From Gillisia sp. Hel1_33_143 (GTDB lineage Bacteria > Bacteroidota > Bacteroidia > Flavobacteriales > Flavobacteriaceae), in assembly GCF_900104765.1 (NCBI RefSeq), contig NZ_LT629737.1:1736001-1800000 (forward strand): a stretch of DNA of 64,000 nucleotides, given 5' to 3'. Below are positions 35,056 to 44,409 of the stretch, piece by piece. The stretch's first letter is position 1. Each line of letters opens with the position of its first letter. The notes under the pieces were generated by a model that searched no databases, was not told the DNA's origin, and was given only the letters and a program-made list of their open reading frames with translations. A program made the position numbers and the translations under genes.

Positions 35056-36030
35056 CTACTTGCCATATTGTAGATCTATCCAAAGAAAGATCTGCTTATA
35101 TGCTTCCTCTCTTACAGGTAAGGGTGATAGTATAAGATCATGCATTCCATCTTTAATAGTACATAATTTTATATCTCCCTGAAGTGCTTTTCCATATTTA
35201 TGGATATCGTCAATATTAAGAACGGCATCTCCTTTTTTTACATCATCTATCCATTGCTTGGTGTAGATCGATCTACTGCTATGTAAAATAAGCATAGGAA
35301 CATCTATTGTAGTATGATGGTGAACCTGTCTCTGAGCTTGGTGAATAGCATTTATAAAGCCCAGATTTACCTTTGGAATTTTGTGTGGTTTCCAAGTAAG
35401 GGAATAATCCCATTCTCCAAATTTTTCTTGATGTAAGCTATACCCATAAAGCTTGGTAAACCCGCTAGAAATTAGTAGATCTGGTTTATGTTGTCCTATA
35501 AAAGATAGCATAGGAATGCCCAACTTTCTTTCTATACTATTTAGATTAAAACTATAGAACGGACTGTTACAAATAATTCCTTGAAATTTTTCACTGTGAA
35601 GATTACGCCCTGCGTAATTGGTAAGTATTAATCCGCCGGTAGAATGCCCCATTAGTATAACCTGAGCATTTTCTTCAGATCTAATGATATCTAAAGATCT
35701 TTCAATCTCTTCATCATATTCCAGAAGACTGCGCACATTATTCATTTTTTGATGTTTAAGCAGGGAACGTCCATATTTTCTAAGGTCTAATGCATAGAAG
35801 TTATAACCCTTAGCATTGAAGCGTTTCGCCAGCTCTTTTTGAAAAAAGTAATCATTAAAACCATGAATATACAAGACCGCTTTAAATGTTGGAATTTTAG
35901 ATTTTCTGCGCACTAAGGTTGCGAGAACTTTCCCCTCATAATCATCTTTAAGATCTAAGGTGCATTGTTCAAAATCTTCACCCAGAACATCTTTTGAATA
36001 ATTCGTATTAATTAAATGTTCTATGGACAT
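35056..36030 (-). CDS. Alpha/beta hydrolase, serine aminopeptidase/monoacylglycerol lipase-like
   Basis: A 324-residue cytoplasmic hydrolase with no signal peptide. The nucleophile elbow is GHSTGG, an oxyanion-region motif YIHGFNDYFF precedes it, and Asp/His candidates are in LNIDDIHK and IKDGMHDLILS. The family (S33-like) includes monoacylglycerol lipases. It is the last gene of the tolC-hlyD-ABC2 operon, three bases after the permease, in the place where an ATPase might be expected. The substrate is unknown. Confidence 0.8.
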   Translation of the reverse strand: MSIEHLINTNYSKDVLGEDFEQCTLDLKDDYEGKVLATLVRRKSKIPTFKAVLYIHGFNDYFFQKELAKRFNAKGYNFYALDLRKYGRSLLKHQKMNNVRSLLEYDEEIERSLDIIRSEENAQVILMGHSTGGLILTNYAGRNLHSEKFQGIICNSPFYSFNLNSIERKLGIPMLSFIGQHKPDLLISSGFTKLYGYSLHQEKFGEWDYSLTWKPHKIPKVNLGFINAIHQAQRQVHHHTTIDVPMLILHSSRSIYTKQWIDDVKKGDAVLNIDDIHKYGKALQGDIKLCTIKDGMHDLILSPLPVREEAYKQIFLWIDLQYGK

Positions 36031-36033
36031 AGT

Positions 36034-37218
36034 TTATTCGGGTGATTGTGAGATGGTTTGTTTGTCTTTTTTAAGATATGATGATATCTTAAATTGAAGT
36101 AATATAAGCATTGCAAAGAAGGTTACCACTATAATTATTAGTAGCATTGTTATTTCTGAATGAATAGAAGTTAACCCGCCTTCATAAAATGCTATTTTTC
36201 TGAATCCGCTAAGAAATTGAGTTAATGGTATAAACTGGGCTACATTGGTAATTGCTGTAGGAATTGCTAGTGTGGGCCATGTGAAACCACTTAGTACGAA
36301 TGCTGGAGTAGAAATAACCATTAAAAGCTCTGTAGCTTTCAATTGGCTGGGAATTGCAATAGAGAAAAGCATCCCAATATTCATAGATGCTAATGTTAAA
36401 AGAGAAGCTAAGACTAGCATTGGCAACGTGAAAATAGAAATCTCTATATTAAAAAATGGAATTAAGAGGCTAACTATGATCCACATTAGAGGAATCATTA
36501 GTAAAAATGGTGTAGATTTTAAAGTGATATGGTAAAGAGACCACTTGCTTTCTTTTACTAATTTGCCAAAATATCCATCTTCAAAATCTCTAGCAAAAAC
36601 CAACGCCATCGCCAAAAAGATGATTTGTTGCATTATAGCGGCAATAAGCCCTGGTAGCATAAAGTATAAGTAATTCCCGGAAGAATTATATAATTTATTG
36701 AAATTGATCTTAAAGCTTTCGTAGGCATTCATAGCTTCATTAGGGTGCATCCCCTGTTTTTTAAGACCTTCTATTTCAATTCCTGCATTTATCGTCATTA
36801 ATACAGATTGTATATTTTTACTAGTAGTATTAGCATTTAAGATATTTGCCATATTAAGATCTACTCGTACTTCAGGATGTCTTTTCTGAAGAATAGCGGC
36901 TTCAAAATTTGCAGGAAATGTAACTACTGCGGCATATTGCTCTTCCGGCATTTCTGCCATAATATTACCAGGAGTAAACCTTAGATCTTTTACTAATAGC
37001 GTTTCATTATCATTAAAAGCATCAATAATTTTATCTGTAGTTGGACTGTGATCTTGGTCTATAATAAGTATAGGCAAATCTATAACTTTTGCCTGCCCAT
37101 ATACATACCCAAATAAAACTCCGTAAAGAATTGGTGCGCCAAAAAAAATGGCAAGTAAAACATTGTTTGAAAAAATCCTTTGGAATTCTATCCGTATTAA
37201 TCTTATAAAATCTTTCAT
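36034..37218 (-). CDS. ABC-2 type transporter permease
   Basis: A 394-residue inner-membrane subunit of the ABC-2 family. A first membrane helix (~20-40) is followed by a large periplasmic domain (~45-175) and five membrane helices (~190-375); LSGFTWPTLAIPTAI is a typical segment. It would form the membrane pathway of an efflux complex with the HlyD adaptor (5 bases upstream) and TolC channel in the same operon. No ATP-binding subunit is encoded in the operon. Confidence 0.88.
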   Translation of the reverse strand: MKDFIRLIRIEFQRIFSNNVLLAIFFGAPILYGVLFGYVYGQAKVIDLPILIIDQDHSPTTDKIIDAFNDNETLLVKDLRFTPGNIMAEMPEEQYAAVVTFPANFEAAILQKRHPEVRVDLNMANILNANTTSKNIQSVLMTINAGIEIEGLKKQGMHPNEAMNAYESFKINFNKLYNSSGNYLYFMLPGLIAAIMQQIIFLAMALVFARDFEDGYFGKLVKESKWSLYHITLKSTPFLLMIPLMWIIVSLLIPFFNIEISIFTLPMLVLASLLTLASMNIGMLFSIAIPSQLKATELLMVISTPAFVLSGFTWPTLAIPTAITNVAQFIPLTQFLSGFRKIAFYEGGLTSIHSEITMLLIIIVVTFFAMLILLQFKISSYLKKDKQTISQSPE

Positions 37219-37223
37219 AGACT

Positions 37224-38186
37224 TTATTGTTTAATTATAACTGTGGCATTAGCAAAGAAGGATTGTTCTTTATTTGTTGAAGTAGGAACAACTTTTAGCT
37301 CATAGATAGATTCTGAGAGATCATATAGTGGAGCAGTACTTGTAATATCTGCGTACTGGGCTAATTGCTTAATAGATTTTACTTTTGCTTTGATCTCTTG
37401 TTCTGTATATGGATTAACAAGAACTAATTCTTTTCCTACCTCAAAATTATAGATGTTAGATTCTGGTACTGTGAATCTGAAATATAGGCTGCTCCTAGCA
37501 TAACCGTTAAAGAGGACGAAACCTGGAGAAAGTAATTCTCCCTCCTTCAGGCTAATAGTTTCAATAGACATATTTGTTGGTGCAATCATATATTTTTCTT
37601 TAGAAGCAGAAAGAACTTCTTCCTTTGCGCCGAGAGCTCTTTGTAATTGCCCTTGAGCCTGATCTATCTGCTCAGATCTAGCGCCGCTTGTGGCTTCTTT
37701 TCGTTTTGCGTTTAGAGCTTCTACCTGTGCTTGTGCCATTTCCAACTTCATTTCTACCTCATCAAACTGCTGTTTGCTTATTAAGGAATCCTTGTACATA
37801 TTTAGCATTCTATTATAAGATTCTTTAGCAAATTCCAATTGCGCTCGTCCAGAATTTAGTTGCCCATCAATTTGATTGATTTGATCTTTTGTAGCACCAT
37901 TATTTGCCATATCTAATTGACCTTGAGCGGATGTTATCGCGCCATTAGCCTGCATCACTTTAGCATTAACTTCTGGAATATCTATAATGGCAAGAGTGTC
38001 TCCTTTATTAACAATTTGCCCTTCTTCAACATATATTTTACTAAGCCTACCAGCTATTTTTCCACTAACAGAAATAGTTTCAAATTTAACTTTGCCTATG
38101 TATGGACTCAAAGCCTCCTTATCATTACAAGACTGGAGCATATAGATGGTTAGTAAAGCAATGGCCAATGTTTTGAATATTTTCAT
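37224..38186 (-). CDS. HlyD-family periplasmic adaptor (membrane fusion) lipoprotein
   Basis: A 320-residue adaptor with an N-terminal lipoprotein signal (LTIYMLQSC, cysteine ~20), a split biotinyl-lipoyl domain (IYVEEGQIVNKGDTLAIID and the second half near residue 205), a coiled-coil hairpin (~75-190) and a beta-barrel part ending near residue 315. It bridges the ABC-2 permease and TolC-like channel. The gene lies 13 bases after tolC. Confidence 0.9.
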   Translation of the reverse strand: MKIFKTLAIALLTIYMLQSCNDKEALSPYIGKVKFETISVSGKIAGRLSKIYVEEGQIVNKGDTLAIIDIPEVNAKVMQANGAITSAQGQLDMANNGATKDQINQIDGQLNSGRAQLEFAKESYNRMLNMYKDSLISKQQFDEVEMKLEMAQAQVEALNAKRKEATSGARSEQIDQAQGQLQRALGAKEEVLSASKEKYMIAPTNMSIETISLKEGELLSPGFVLFNGYARSSLYFRFTVPESNIYNFEVGKELVLVNPYTEQEIKAKVKSIKQLAQYADITSTAPLYDLSESIYELKVVPTSTNKEQSFFANATVIIKQ

Positions 38187-38199
38187 TTCAATATTAATT

Positions 38200-39582
38200 T
38201 TAATTGTAGAAAGAAGTAATTATACCTTTTGCATGAAGCAATTCTGTAACTGCTCTGCGCTGATCGAAATAAGATTCTTGCAATTTGAAATTAGCTTTTT
38301 CTAGATCTGTAAGTGCATTCAAAACTTCCGTAATAGTGGCGAGATTGTTCTTATACTGCTTATTTACCATGGTATAGGTAGCATTTGCCAGATCTATTTC
38401 TTTCTCAACAATCTTTGTATTTTGAATTGAAGACTCTAAGGTTAGTTTCGCTTTAATTATGGATAGATCTATCATCTCTTCTGCCTCTTCAATTTGCTTG
38501 CGATATTTCTGACTTTCAATCATAGACTTTTTGCTTTTCAATACTGCTTGAAAACCGTCGAATACATTCCACGAAACACCAACGCCTAAAAACCATTTTG
38601 GATCTAGTAAGGATAAGTCATCCTCAATAAATTCATAATGTCCTTTTAAACCAAGTTTAGGAATATAACTACTTTTCTCCATCTTAGATTTAAATAATGT
38701 CGCCAGCTCTGCTTCTTCTAAGGCTTTTACCTCATTTCTTTTTTCAGTTGAGGTACTTGAAGAATTTTCAAGCGAATCTAATTGAGGTGCTAGTTGCATT
38801 AACCTTTCTTTAGATTCTCCAGTAAGCTGATGTAAAGATTCGATAATTAGAACTCTGTTATGATCATACTCTAATTCCTTGCCGTTTAATTGCTGCTGAG
38901 CGAGCTCTATCTTTTTTCTACTTATAGGGGTTGCTAACCCATTTTCTATGGCCTTTTTAATATAATATTCCTGATCATCTAAATATTCTTTAGAGGTAGA
39001 AATAACTTTTTTGGAAGCATACACCAACGCTAGCTTGTCATAATATTCTATGATTTTTAAGGCAATTTTATCCTTATCTGCTAAGCCTTTATAAATTATG
39101 GAAGTTTTTTTATGTTCACTAGCTCGTACCGCGTTGGTAACTTCTAAACCGCTAAAAAGAGTCCAGTTTAGATCTACAGAAGATTTTAAGATATTCTTAT
39201 CCTGTAAATTTGGAATATCTGTTAACGGAATATTTTCAGGAAAAGGTGCATTAAATGGAATGCCAATGGCTTCTTTTACTAATAATTTTTGAGTAGAAAT
39301 TAGAAGATTCTGTGTGTCTGAGTCAAAAGTTATGTCGTCATCAAGTCTTGTAAAACTTCCGTTGAAGGTAAGCTTTGGAAGTAGTGCAGATTTTGCAAGC
39401 AAAGCATCTACTTTGGCTTGTTCTGCTTCAAATTGATTGATATTTAATGAATGACTTTTATCAATAGCTTTTTGAATTAGGTATTTAAGGGCTGGATCTA
39501 ATTCTTGAGCATTAGAAACTGTGGCGTTAAGCGAGGTAATAATTATATAAATTAATACAATTTTATTGAGCTTTAATCGCAT
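38200..39582 (-). CDS. TolC-family outer-membrane efflux protein
   Basis: A 460-residue protein with a signal peptide (cleavage near VSNAQ, residue ~26) and the two duplicated helical repeats of the TolC family; DLNWTLFSGLEVTNAVRASE and VSWNVFDGFQAVLKSKKSM are equivalent strand-helix segments in the two halves. It forms the outer-membrane exit duct for the exporter encoded after it and is the first gene of the four-gene operon. Confidence 0.92.
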   Translation of the reverse strand: MRLKLNKIVLIYIIITSLNATVSNAQELDPALKYLIQKAIDKSHSLNINQFEAEQAKVDALLAKSALLPKLTFNGSFTRLDDDITFDSDTQNLLISTQKLLVKEAIGIPFNAPFPENIPLTDIPNLQDKNILKSSVDLNWTLFSGLEVTNAVRASEHKKTSIIYKGLADKDKIALKIIEYYDKLALVYASKKVISTSKEYLDDQEYYIKKAIENGLATPISRKKIELAQQQLNGKELEYDHNRVLIIESLHQLTGESKERLMQLAPQLDSLENSSSTSTEKRNEVKALEEAELATLFKSKMEKSSYIPKLGLKGHYEFIEDDLSLLDPKWFLGVGVSWNVFDGFQAVLKSKKSMIESQKYRKQIEEAEEMIDLSIIKAKLTLESSIQNTKIVEKEIDLANATYTMVNKQYKNNLATITEVLNALTDLEKANFKLQESYFDQRRAVTELLHAKGIITSFYN

Positions 39583-39725
39583 CTTACTATTTTAAGAATT
39601 CTCCTGTAAATATAATAAACATAGTAATTACTTAGTTTAATTAAGAATATAAATAGTTATTATTTACTTTTTTAAGTATTAAGTTTAAAAAAGGTTAAAA
39701 TGATACATAATAAAGTTTTTAATCT

Positions 39726-39762
39726 AAAAAAAGCTGCATTCTTTAGAGATATGCAGCTTTTT
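39726..39762 (-). terminator. Terminator after the exported hydrolase gene
   Basis: Perfect 11-base arms aaaagctgcat / atgcagctttt, with T-runs on both strands. It lies beyond the stop of the minus-strand gene at 39798. Confidence 0.85.
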
Positions 39763-39797
39763 CATAAACGTCTTTGTGCTAATACTTAAGTAGCAAT

Positions 39798-40799
39798 CTA
39801 TTCATCTAAGAAAGAGAGCAGCGGTGTTATAAAACTATCAAATTGCTCTATATGAGGTAAGTGTCCTACATTTTTAATTTCTATAAGTTTAGAATTTGGA
39901 ATCTGTTGTTGAGCTTTTTTACCCAATTCATTATAAAGTCCCATTTGATCTCTAATGGTATCCTCTACCAGAGCTTTACCTAATGCGGTTCTATCTCTGG
40001 TACCAATAATCAATAAAGTAGGAGAGGAGATCTCTGTAAATTCATAGATCACTGGTTGTGTAAAGATCATATCATAAGTTAATGCAGCATTCCAAGCGAT
40101 GGTCTTATAATCTGAGTTTAGTGTCCATCCTGCAAGTAAATTCACCCATTGCTCATATTCTGGTTTCCACTTATTATCGTAGTAACTTTCAAGTTGATAT
40201 TTCTTTATGCTTTTATAATTGTTCTTCAATTCGTTCTTATACCACCATGCTACCGATTTATATGGAACTTTTAATTTCCAATCCTCTAATCCGATTGGAT
40301 TTTCCAAGATCAATTTTGTTGTGTTTTCTGGATACATCAAAGCAAAACGAGTTGCCAGCATTCCGCCCATAGAATGTCCTAAAATAGCAGTTTTGGTCAC
40401 TCCTATAGAATCTAATAAGGTTTTGGTATTTTGAGCCAGTTGCTGGAAGGTATATTGAAAATGTGGAGGTTTAGAAGATTTCCCAAAACCTATCTGATCT
40501 GGAACTATAACTCTATAACCTTCTTTTTGTAGCGCATCAATTGTAGTCTTCCAATAAGCACCATTAAAATTCTTGCCGTGCATAAGCACTATATTATTCC
40601 CATTATAGTTATCGGGTTTTATATCCATATAAGCCATCTCCAAGATCTGGTCTTGAATGCTGAGTTGAATTGTGGACACAGAATAAGGGTATTCATAATT
40701 AGATAACTTTATATCTAACCATTGTAGCTCTTTATCTTGAGCCGATAACAATTGAAAACTGCTAACTAAAATTAGCAGTAGTATTAGATTTTTCTTCAT
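39798..40799 (-). CDS. Exported alpha/beta hydrolase
   Basis: A 333-residue protein with a signal peptide (LLLILVSSFQLLSAQ, cleavage ~20) and an alpha/beta hydrolase domain: HGKNFNGAYW oxyanion region, nucleophile elbow GHSMGG, Asp in IIGTRDRTALG and His in VGHLPHIE. The length and motifs match epoxide hydrolase/haloalkane dehalogenase-like and carboxylesterase groups; which reaction it does cannot be read. It is monocistronic. Confidence 0.82.
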   Translation of the reverse strand: MKKNLILLLILVSSFQLLSAQDKELQWLDIKLSNYEYPYSVSTIQLSIQDQILEMAYMDIKPDNYNGNNIVLMHGKNFNGAYWKTTIDALQKEGYRVIVPDQIGFGKSSKPPHFQYTFQQLAQNTKTLLDSIGVTKTAILGHSMGGMLATRFALMYPENTTKLILENPIGLEDWKLKVPYKSVAWWYKNELKNNYKSIKKYQLESYYDNKWKPEYEQWVNLLAGWTLNSDYKTIAWNAALTYDMIFTQPVIYEFTEISSPTLLIIGTRDRTALGKALVEDTIRDQMGLYNELGKKAQQQIPNSKLIEIKNVGHLPHIEQFDSFITPLLSFLDE

Positions 40800-40825
40800 T
40801 GCTTAAAAAATTTATGACTTAGTAA

Positions 40826-40869
40826 AAATCGACAAGATCTCCATTAGCAATAATTGAGAATGGAGATCT
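40826..40869 (-). terminator. Terminator after the yellow-family gene
   Basis: Perfect 11-base arms agatctccatt / aatggagatct, followed on the minus strand by a short T-run. It starts 9 bases beyond the stop of the gene at 40878. Confidence 0.65.
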
Positions 40870-40877
40870 AAGATTCT

Positions 40878-41924
40878 TTATAATTTTATCTTTTTTATGG
40901 TAAAATCCATATTAGTAATCTCACCGTTGATCTCATTAATTCTGGAATTGGTAAAATAAAGCTCATCTTGATAAATGCTAAAGGTATCTGCCCATCTTAT
41001 CTTTTCTCCTTTAGCAAGAACAGTAATAAGATTAGATGAAATATTGAATTTCATGATACTATGATTTTCCAGATCTGCTAAATAGAGATTTCCTTTTTTG
41101 TCTAATATCATTCCATCTGGTGCAGATGTTTTAGCAATAAATTTCACACCTTTTTCAATCTCTTCTGACGTTCCATTCACTAAAAGATCAGTAGAAATGG
41201 CATATAGGCTATATCCGGTAAGCGCATGGTAGTAAAGAATATTATTTTCCGTGTCTAAAGCAATACCATCGGAATGAATTACATTCTTCCATTTTTTTCC
41301 ATCTATGATGAGATGATCTGTTTCTGTAAGGGTAGAATTATGATCATTTAATACTCTATTTGAAGCTCCTGTTTTTAGATCTAAAATTATAATTCCGGCA
41401 TGTCCGGAATCTGTTAAATATACTTTCTGTTTTTTCTTATCTATTCTAAGATCATTGATGTAAGAATCTTTATGAAAACTAGCATCCTCTAAAATGTAGG
41501 TGCGTTTTAAATTATTATTCTCCAAGTCAAAGACAAAAATTCTTGGATTATCTATTACCCCTTGAAATAAAGAATTTCTAGTGTCTAATACATATAGATC
41601 ATTTTCAAAAGCGAGTACAGATTGTACTCCAATAAATACAGAGTCTTTTGCCGGAGACCCAACTTCCCATGTGTTCCAGCTTTTGTTAGGATAAGCGTTG
41701 GAAGAACCATTTTCTAGAACTTCTACTACAGAATTCTCAACTCCTTTTCTCCATCTAGGAAAATTGGCAAACATTCTGCCTCTATCGCTAATACTTAATC
41801 CGGTAACCTGTTGCTCGCTAAAACTTGCAACATTTTCAATTTCATTATCTGTAGGAGCTGGAATACTAAGAGACTTGCATCCTGCCAGAGATATTAATCC
41901 AATCAATAAAATTATCTTCTTCAT
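40878..41924 (-). CDS. Major royal jelly/yellow-family beta-propeller lipoprotein
   Basis: A 348-residue lipoprotein (signal LIGLISLAGC, cysteine ~16) with a six-bladed propeller like that of the MRJP/yellow family: LSISDRGRMFANFPRWRKG, WNTWEVGSP, VQSVLAFENDLYVLDTRN and ALDTENNILYYHALTGYSLY. Bacterial members are exported proteins of unknown activity, related to SMP-30-like lactonases. No operon partner is present; a terminator lies on each side. Confidence 0.82.
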   Translation of the reverse strand: MKKIILLIGLISLAGCKSLSIPAPTDNEIENVASFSEQQVTGLSISDRGRMFANFPRWRKGVENSVVEVLENGSSNAYPNKSWNTWEVGSPAKDSVFIGVQSVLAFENDLYVLDTRNSLFQGVIDNPRIFVFDLENNNLKRTYILEDASFHKDSYINDLRIDKKKQKVYLTDSGHAGIIILDLKTGASNRVLNDHNSTLTETDHLIIDGKKWKNVIHSDGIALDTENNILYYHALTGYSLYAISTDLLVNGTSEEIEKGVKFIAKTSAPDGMILDKKGNLYLADLENHSIMKFNISSNLITVLAKGEKIRWADTFSIYQDELYFTNSRINEINGEITNMDFTIKKIKL

Positions 41925-41945
41925 CTTTAAATAGTATATAATTAA

Positions 41946-41982
41946 ACAAGCATTGCTCTAAAAATTTTAAAGCAATGCTTGT
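41946..41982 (-). terminator. Stem-loop downstream of the quinone reductase operon
   Basis: Perfect 12-base arms acaagcattgct / agcaatgcttgt. It lies between the start of the yellow-family gene and the end of the oxidoreductase gene. The T-run on the minus strand is short, so it may be a terminator of the upstream operon or a leader structure of the next gene. Confidence 0.55.
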
Positions 41983-42080
41983 TGTAAGTTGTAGGTGTCT
42001 CCAATAAAGTCGGAGAGGGGAGTGGTAACTTACAGCATATTAGATTTTTCAGTCTAATCTATAAGTTTAAAAAGCATAAA

Positions 42081-43073
42081 TTAGAACAAATCTGCCATGC
42101 TTATAATTACTTTTCCTTTTGCCTTTCCTGTAGCTAGATATTCATAAGCGTCTATACCATCTTCAAAAGAATATATAAGATCTACAATAGGCTTTATAGT
42201 GTCATCTTCTACTAAGATTTTTACTTCTTCCAACTGCTTGGCGTTGGGCTGCATCCATGTAAGCTTGTACTCTGCAGATTTTTCTTTCTTTAGTTTTGCT
42301 AACTTCTCAGGTAAGGAATAATCTTTTATTCCCATTTGTTTTGCAGTTTCCTCATCTGGAGGACCTACAATAGTAGTAACCCTTCCGCCTTCTTTAATGA
42401 TCTCGAAAGCATCAAAAGTATAATCGTCTCCCAGCGTATCAAAAACTATATCTAAGTTATTCGCAACCTCTTTATAATCTTCGGTTTTATAATCTATTAC
42501 TCGATCTGCTCCTAGTGCCTTTACCCAATCTACATTTTTTGTGCTTGTGGTGGTATAAACTATTGCGCCTTTGTATTTAGCAAACTGTATAGCAAAACTT
42601 CCAACACCCCCAGAACCAGCATGTATAAGAATTCTATCTCCCTCTTTAATATTTACTTTCTCTAAAGCCTGCATGGCAGTTAATCCTGTTAGCGGAAGTG
42701 CACTCGCCTGTTCAAAAGAAATGTTTTCTGGTTTTAGTGCAACCATATCAATATTAATGGCAACAAATTCTGCAACCGTTCCCATTTGCTCTTGTGGAAC
42801 TCTAGAATAAATTTCATCTCCAATTTCAAAGTTCTTAACCTTGGAACCTTTTTCTACTACAACGCCACTTACATCGTAACCAATGGTTGCAGGAAGTTTT
42901 AAGGATAACATATCCTTTAATTTACCTTCCGCAAGTTTATAATCTATTGGATTTAGAGAAGCCGCTTTTACCGCTACCAGAATGTCATTATCATTAAATG
43001 ATGGTTTGTCTACCTCTTGTATGGAAAGACTATCTTTAATTTCTCCATATTTAGTTATTTGTAAAGCTTTCAT
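42081..43073 (-). CDS. NADP-dependent quinone oxidoreductase (MDR superfamily)
   Basis: A 330-residue medium-chain reductase without structural zinc. It has the GroES-like N-terminal domain (SLNPIDYKLAEG, GYDVSGVVVEKGSKV) and a Rossmann domain with the NADPH loop HAGSGGVGSFAIQFAK. Such enzymes reduce quinones or reactive enones. It is the third gene of the doxX-ohrR-like operon, 11 bases after the regulator, which suggests a role in redox or electrophile defence. Confidence 0.9.
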   Translation of the reverse strand: MKALQITKYGEIKDSLSIQEVDKPSFNDNDILVAVKAASLNPIDYKLAEGKLKDMLSLKLPATIGYDVSGVVVEKGSKVKNFEIGDEIYSRVPQEQMGTVAEFVAINIDMVALKPENISFEQASALPLTGLTAMQALEKVNIKEGDRILIHAGSGGVGSFAIQFAKYKGAIVYTTTSTKNVDWVKALGADRVIDYKTEDYKEVANNLDIVFDTLGDDYTFDAFEIIKEGGRVTTIVGPPDEETAKQMGIKDYSLPEKLAKLKKEKSAEYKLTWMQPNAKQLEEVKILVEDDTIKPIVDLIYSFEDGIDAYEYLATGKAKGKVIISMADLF

Positions 43074-43084
43074 AATTATTTATT

Positions 43085-43564
43085 TTAAGTTGATTGAGAT
43101 GCAATTACCTCATTTTTTAAGTCTTTATTGAGTAGGTTAATTAGTTTATCTAATGTCTCTTTTAAAGAAATAATATCTTTAAGTTCTACTTCTTCTGAAA
43201 TTAAAGATCTTAAAAGAGTTTGTGGAATTGGAATAGCTTCCTTTTTATAATTTAATCCTTTTTTAGTTAGTTCTACAACTATGCTCCGCTCATCTTTTAC
43301 AGATCTTGTACGCTTTAGCAATTCCATTTGTTCCATTCTCTTAATTAATGGCGATAGCGTATTCGTATTTAATTGTAAGTTAATCCCTATCTGATTAACG
43401 GTTAATTTCTCATGTTCCCAAAGAACCAGCATTACCAAATATTGCGGATAAGTAAGTCCCATTTTCTCTAAATATGGCTTATAAGCTTTGGTAATAAGTC
43501 TGGAAACTGAATATATAGGGAAACAAATCTGGTTCTCTAATTTAAGTTGATCTTCTATTTTCAT
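43085..43564 (-). CDS. OhrR-like MarR-family redox regulator (single cysteine)
   Basis: A 159-residue winged-helix repressor. The opening LENQICFPIYSVSR with Cys14 and the block YLEKMGLTYPQYLVMLVLWE match the OhrR group, in which this cysteine is oxidised by organic peroxides. Cys14 is the only cysteine, as in the one-Cys type that needs a thiol partner. The wing has VKDERS. No ohr gene is near; the operon instead carries doxX and a quinone reductase. A perfect palindrome at the operon promoter is the likely operator. Confidence 0.88.
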   Translation of the reverse strand: MKIEDQLKLENQICFPIYSVSRLITKAYKPYLEKMGLTYPQYLVMLVLWEHEKLTVNQIGINLQLNTNTLSPLIKRMEQMELLKRTRSVKDERSIVVELTKKGLNYKKEAIPIPQTLLRSLISEEVELKDIISLKETLDKLINLLNKDLKNEVIASQST

Positions 43565-43567
43565 GCA

Positions 43568-43993
43568 TTACTTCTTTGCATTTCTCCAAGCGGTCCATGC
43601 ACCAGAAGACCACAATACCCATGCGATTAATACAGGCTGAAAAAATAATCTAATGAGTCTGGCTCTATCAGAATTCAAGGCACCAAAAGCATCTTTCCCA
43701 TCCAAATATTGAGCTACGTTCCCTGGAAATACCAGAATAAAGAATATCGCTAATGTCCAACCAATATTAACACGCTGTTTTTTCCAAAATAAAAGGGCTA
43801 ATCCCAAAGCCATTTCTACTATTCCAGAAAGAATTACTACAAGATCTTTACTCATAGGAAGCCAATCTGGTACCTGAGCTTGAAAATCTACTCTGTTAAA
43901 TGTTAGATGACTAAATCCTGCGTAGATCATAAAGACCGCAAGTACTATTCTAAAGATCTTTTGTGTTAAGCTAGTTTGAATTACATTTTCCAT
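43568..43993 (-). CDS. DoxX-family membrane protein
   Basis: A 141-residue protein with four membrane segments (~15-35, 50-70, 78-97, 112-132) and the DoxX-like opening KIFRIVLAVFMIYAGFSHL. DoxX proteins recur with quinone reductases and redox regulators; in Mycobacterium one belongs to an oxidoreductase complex. It is the first gene of the operon; the regulator starts three bases after its stop. Confidence 0.8.
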   Translation of the reverse strand: MENVIQTSLTQKIFRIVLAVFMIYAGFSHLTFNRVDFQAQVPDWLPMSKDLVVILSGIVEMALGLALLFWKKQRVNIGWTLAIFFILVFPGNVAQYLDGKDAFGALNSDRARLIRLFFQPVLIAWVLWSSGAWTAWRNAKK

Positions 43994-44020
43994 ATTGAAT
44001 TTTTAGTCTTTTAATATTTA

Positions 44021-44042
44021 TATCGTGCACGATACAAATATA
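44021..44042 (-). promoter_or_regulatory. Promoter and palindromic operator of the doxX-ohrR-qor operon
   Basis: On the minus strand, tatatttg (plus 44035-44042) matches TAnnTTTG and is followed directly by the perfect 14-base palindrome tatcgtgcacgata (44021-44034), which covers the expected transcription start. The palindrome ends 28 bases before the doxX ATG. A MarR-type dimer bound there would block transcription. Confidence 0.75.
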
Positions 44043-44409
44043 AGGCTATTATCTAACATCCTTATAAAGCGTGAAAAAGGGGAATGATATATTAACATAT
44101 TAAAGCGATTCTTTATCCCAAAAATATTAATTACACCATCATAAAATTATTATCATCCCTTAAAATAATTGTACTATATAATTGAGAGTTAGCTATTTAT
44201 TATGAGATATATTCTAAAAGGTATGAGCTTTTTAAAGTTAAAGATAGTTGACTTTACAGCGCATTAAAGTTGTGTTAATCTTTGTTGATCAACATTCAAA
44301 CCAATCAATAAGGAATATAATTCTACAATTATGGTGACAAAAAACAGTCTTACTACTTTTATTTCTGATTGCTGAAATACTCAGTTTGCAAAATTTTAAA
44401 ATTTGATAG
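44043..44409. other. Intergenic region upstream of the doxX operon
   Basis: About 370 AT-rich bases. A short frame from the ATG at 44331 ends after 14 codons. No RNA gene, repeat or terminator was recognised. Confidence 0.4.
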
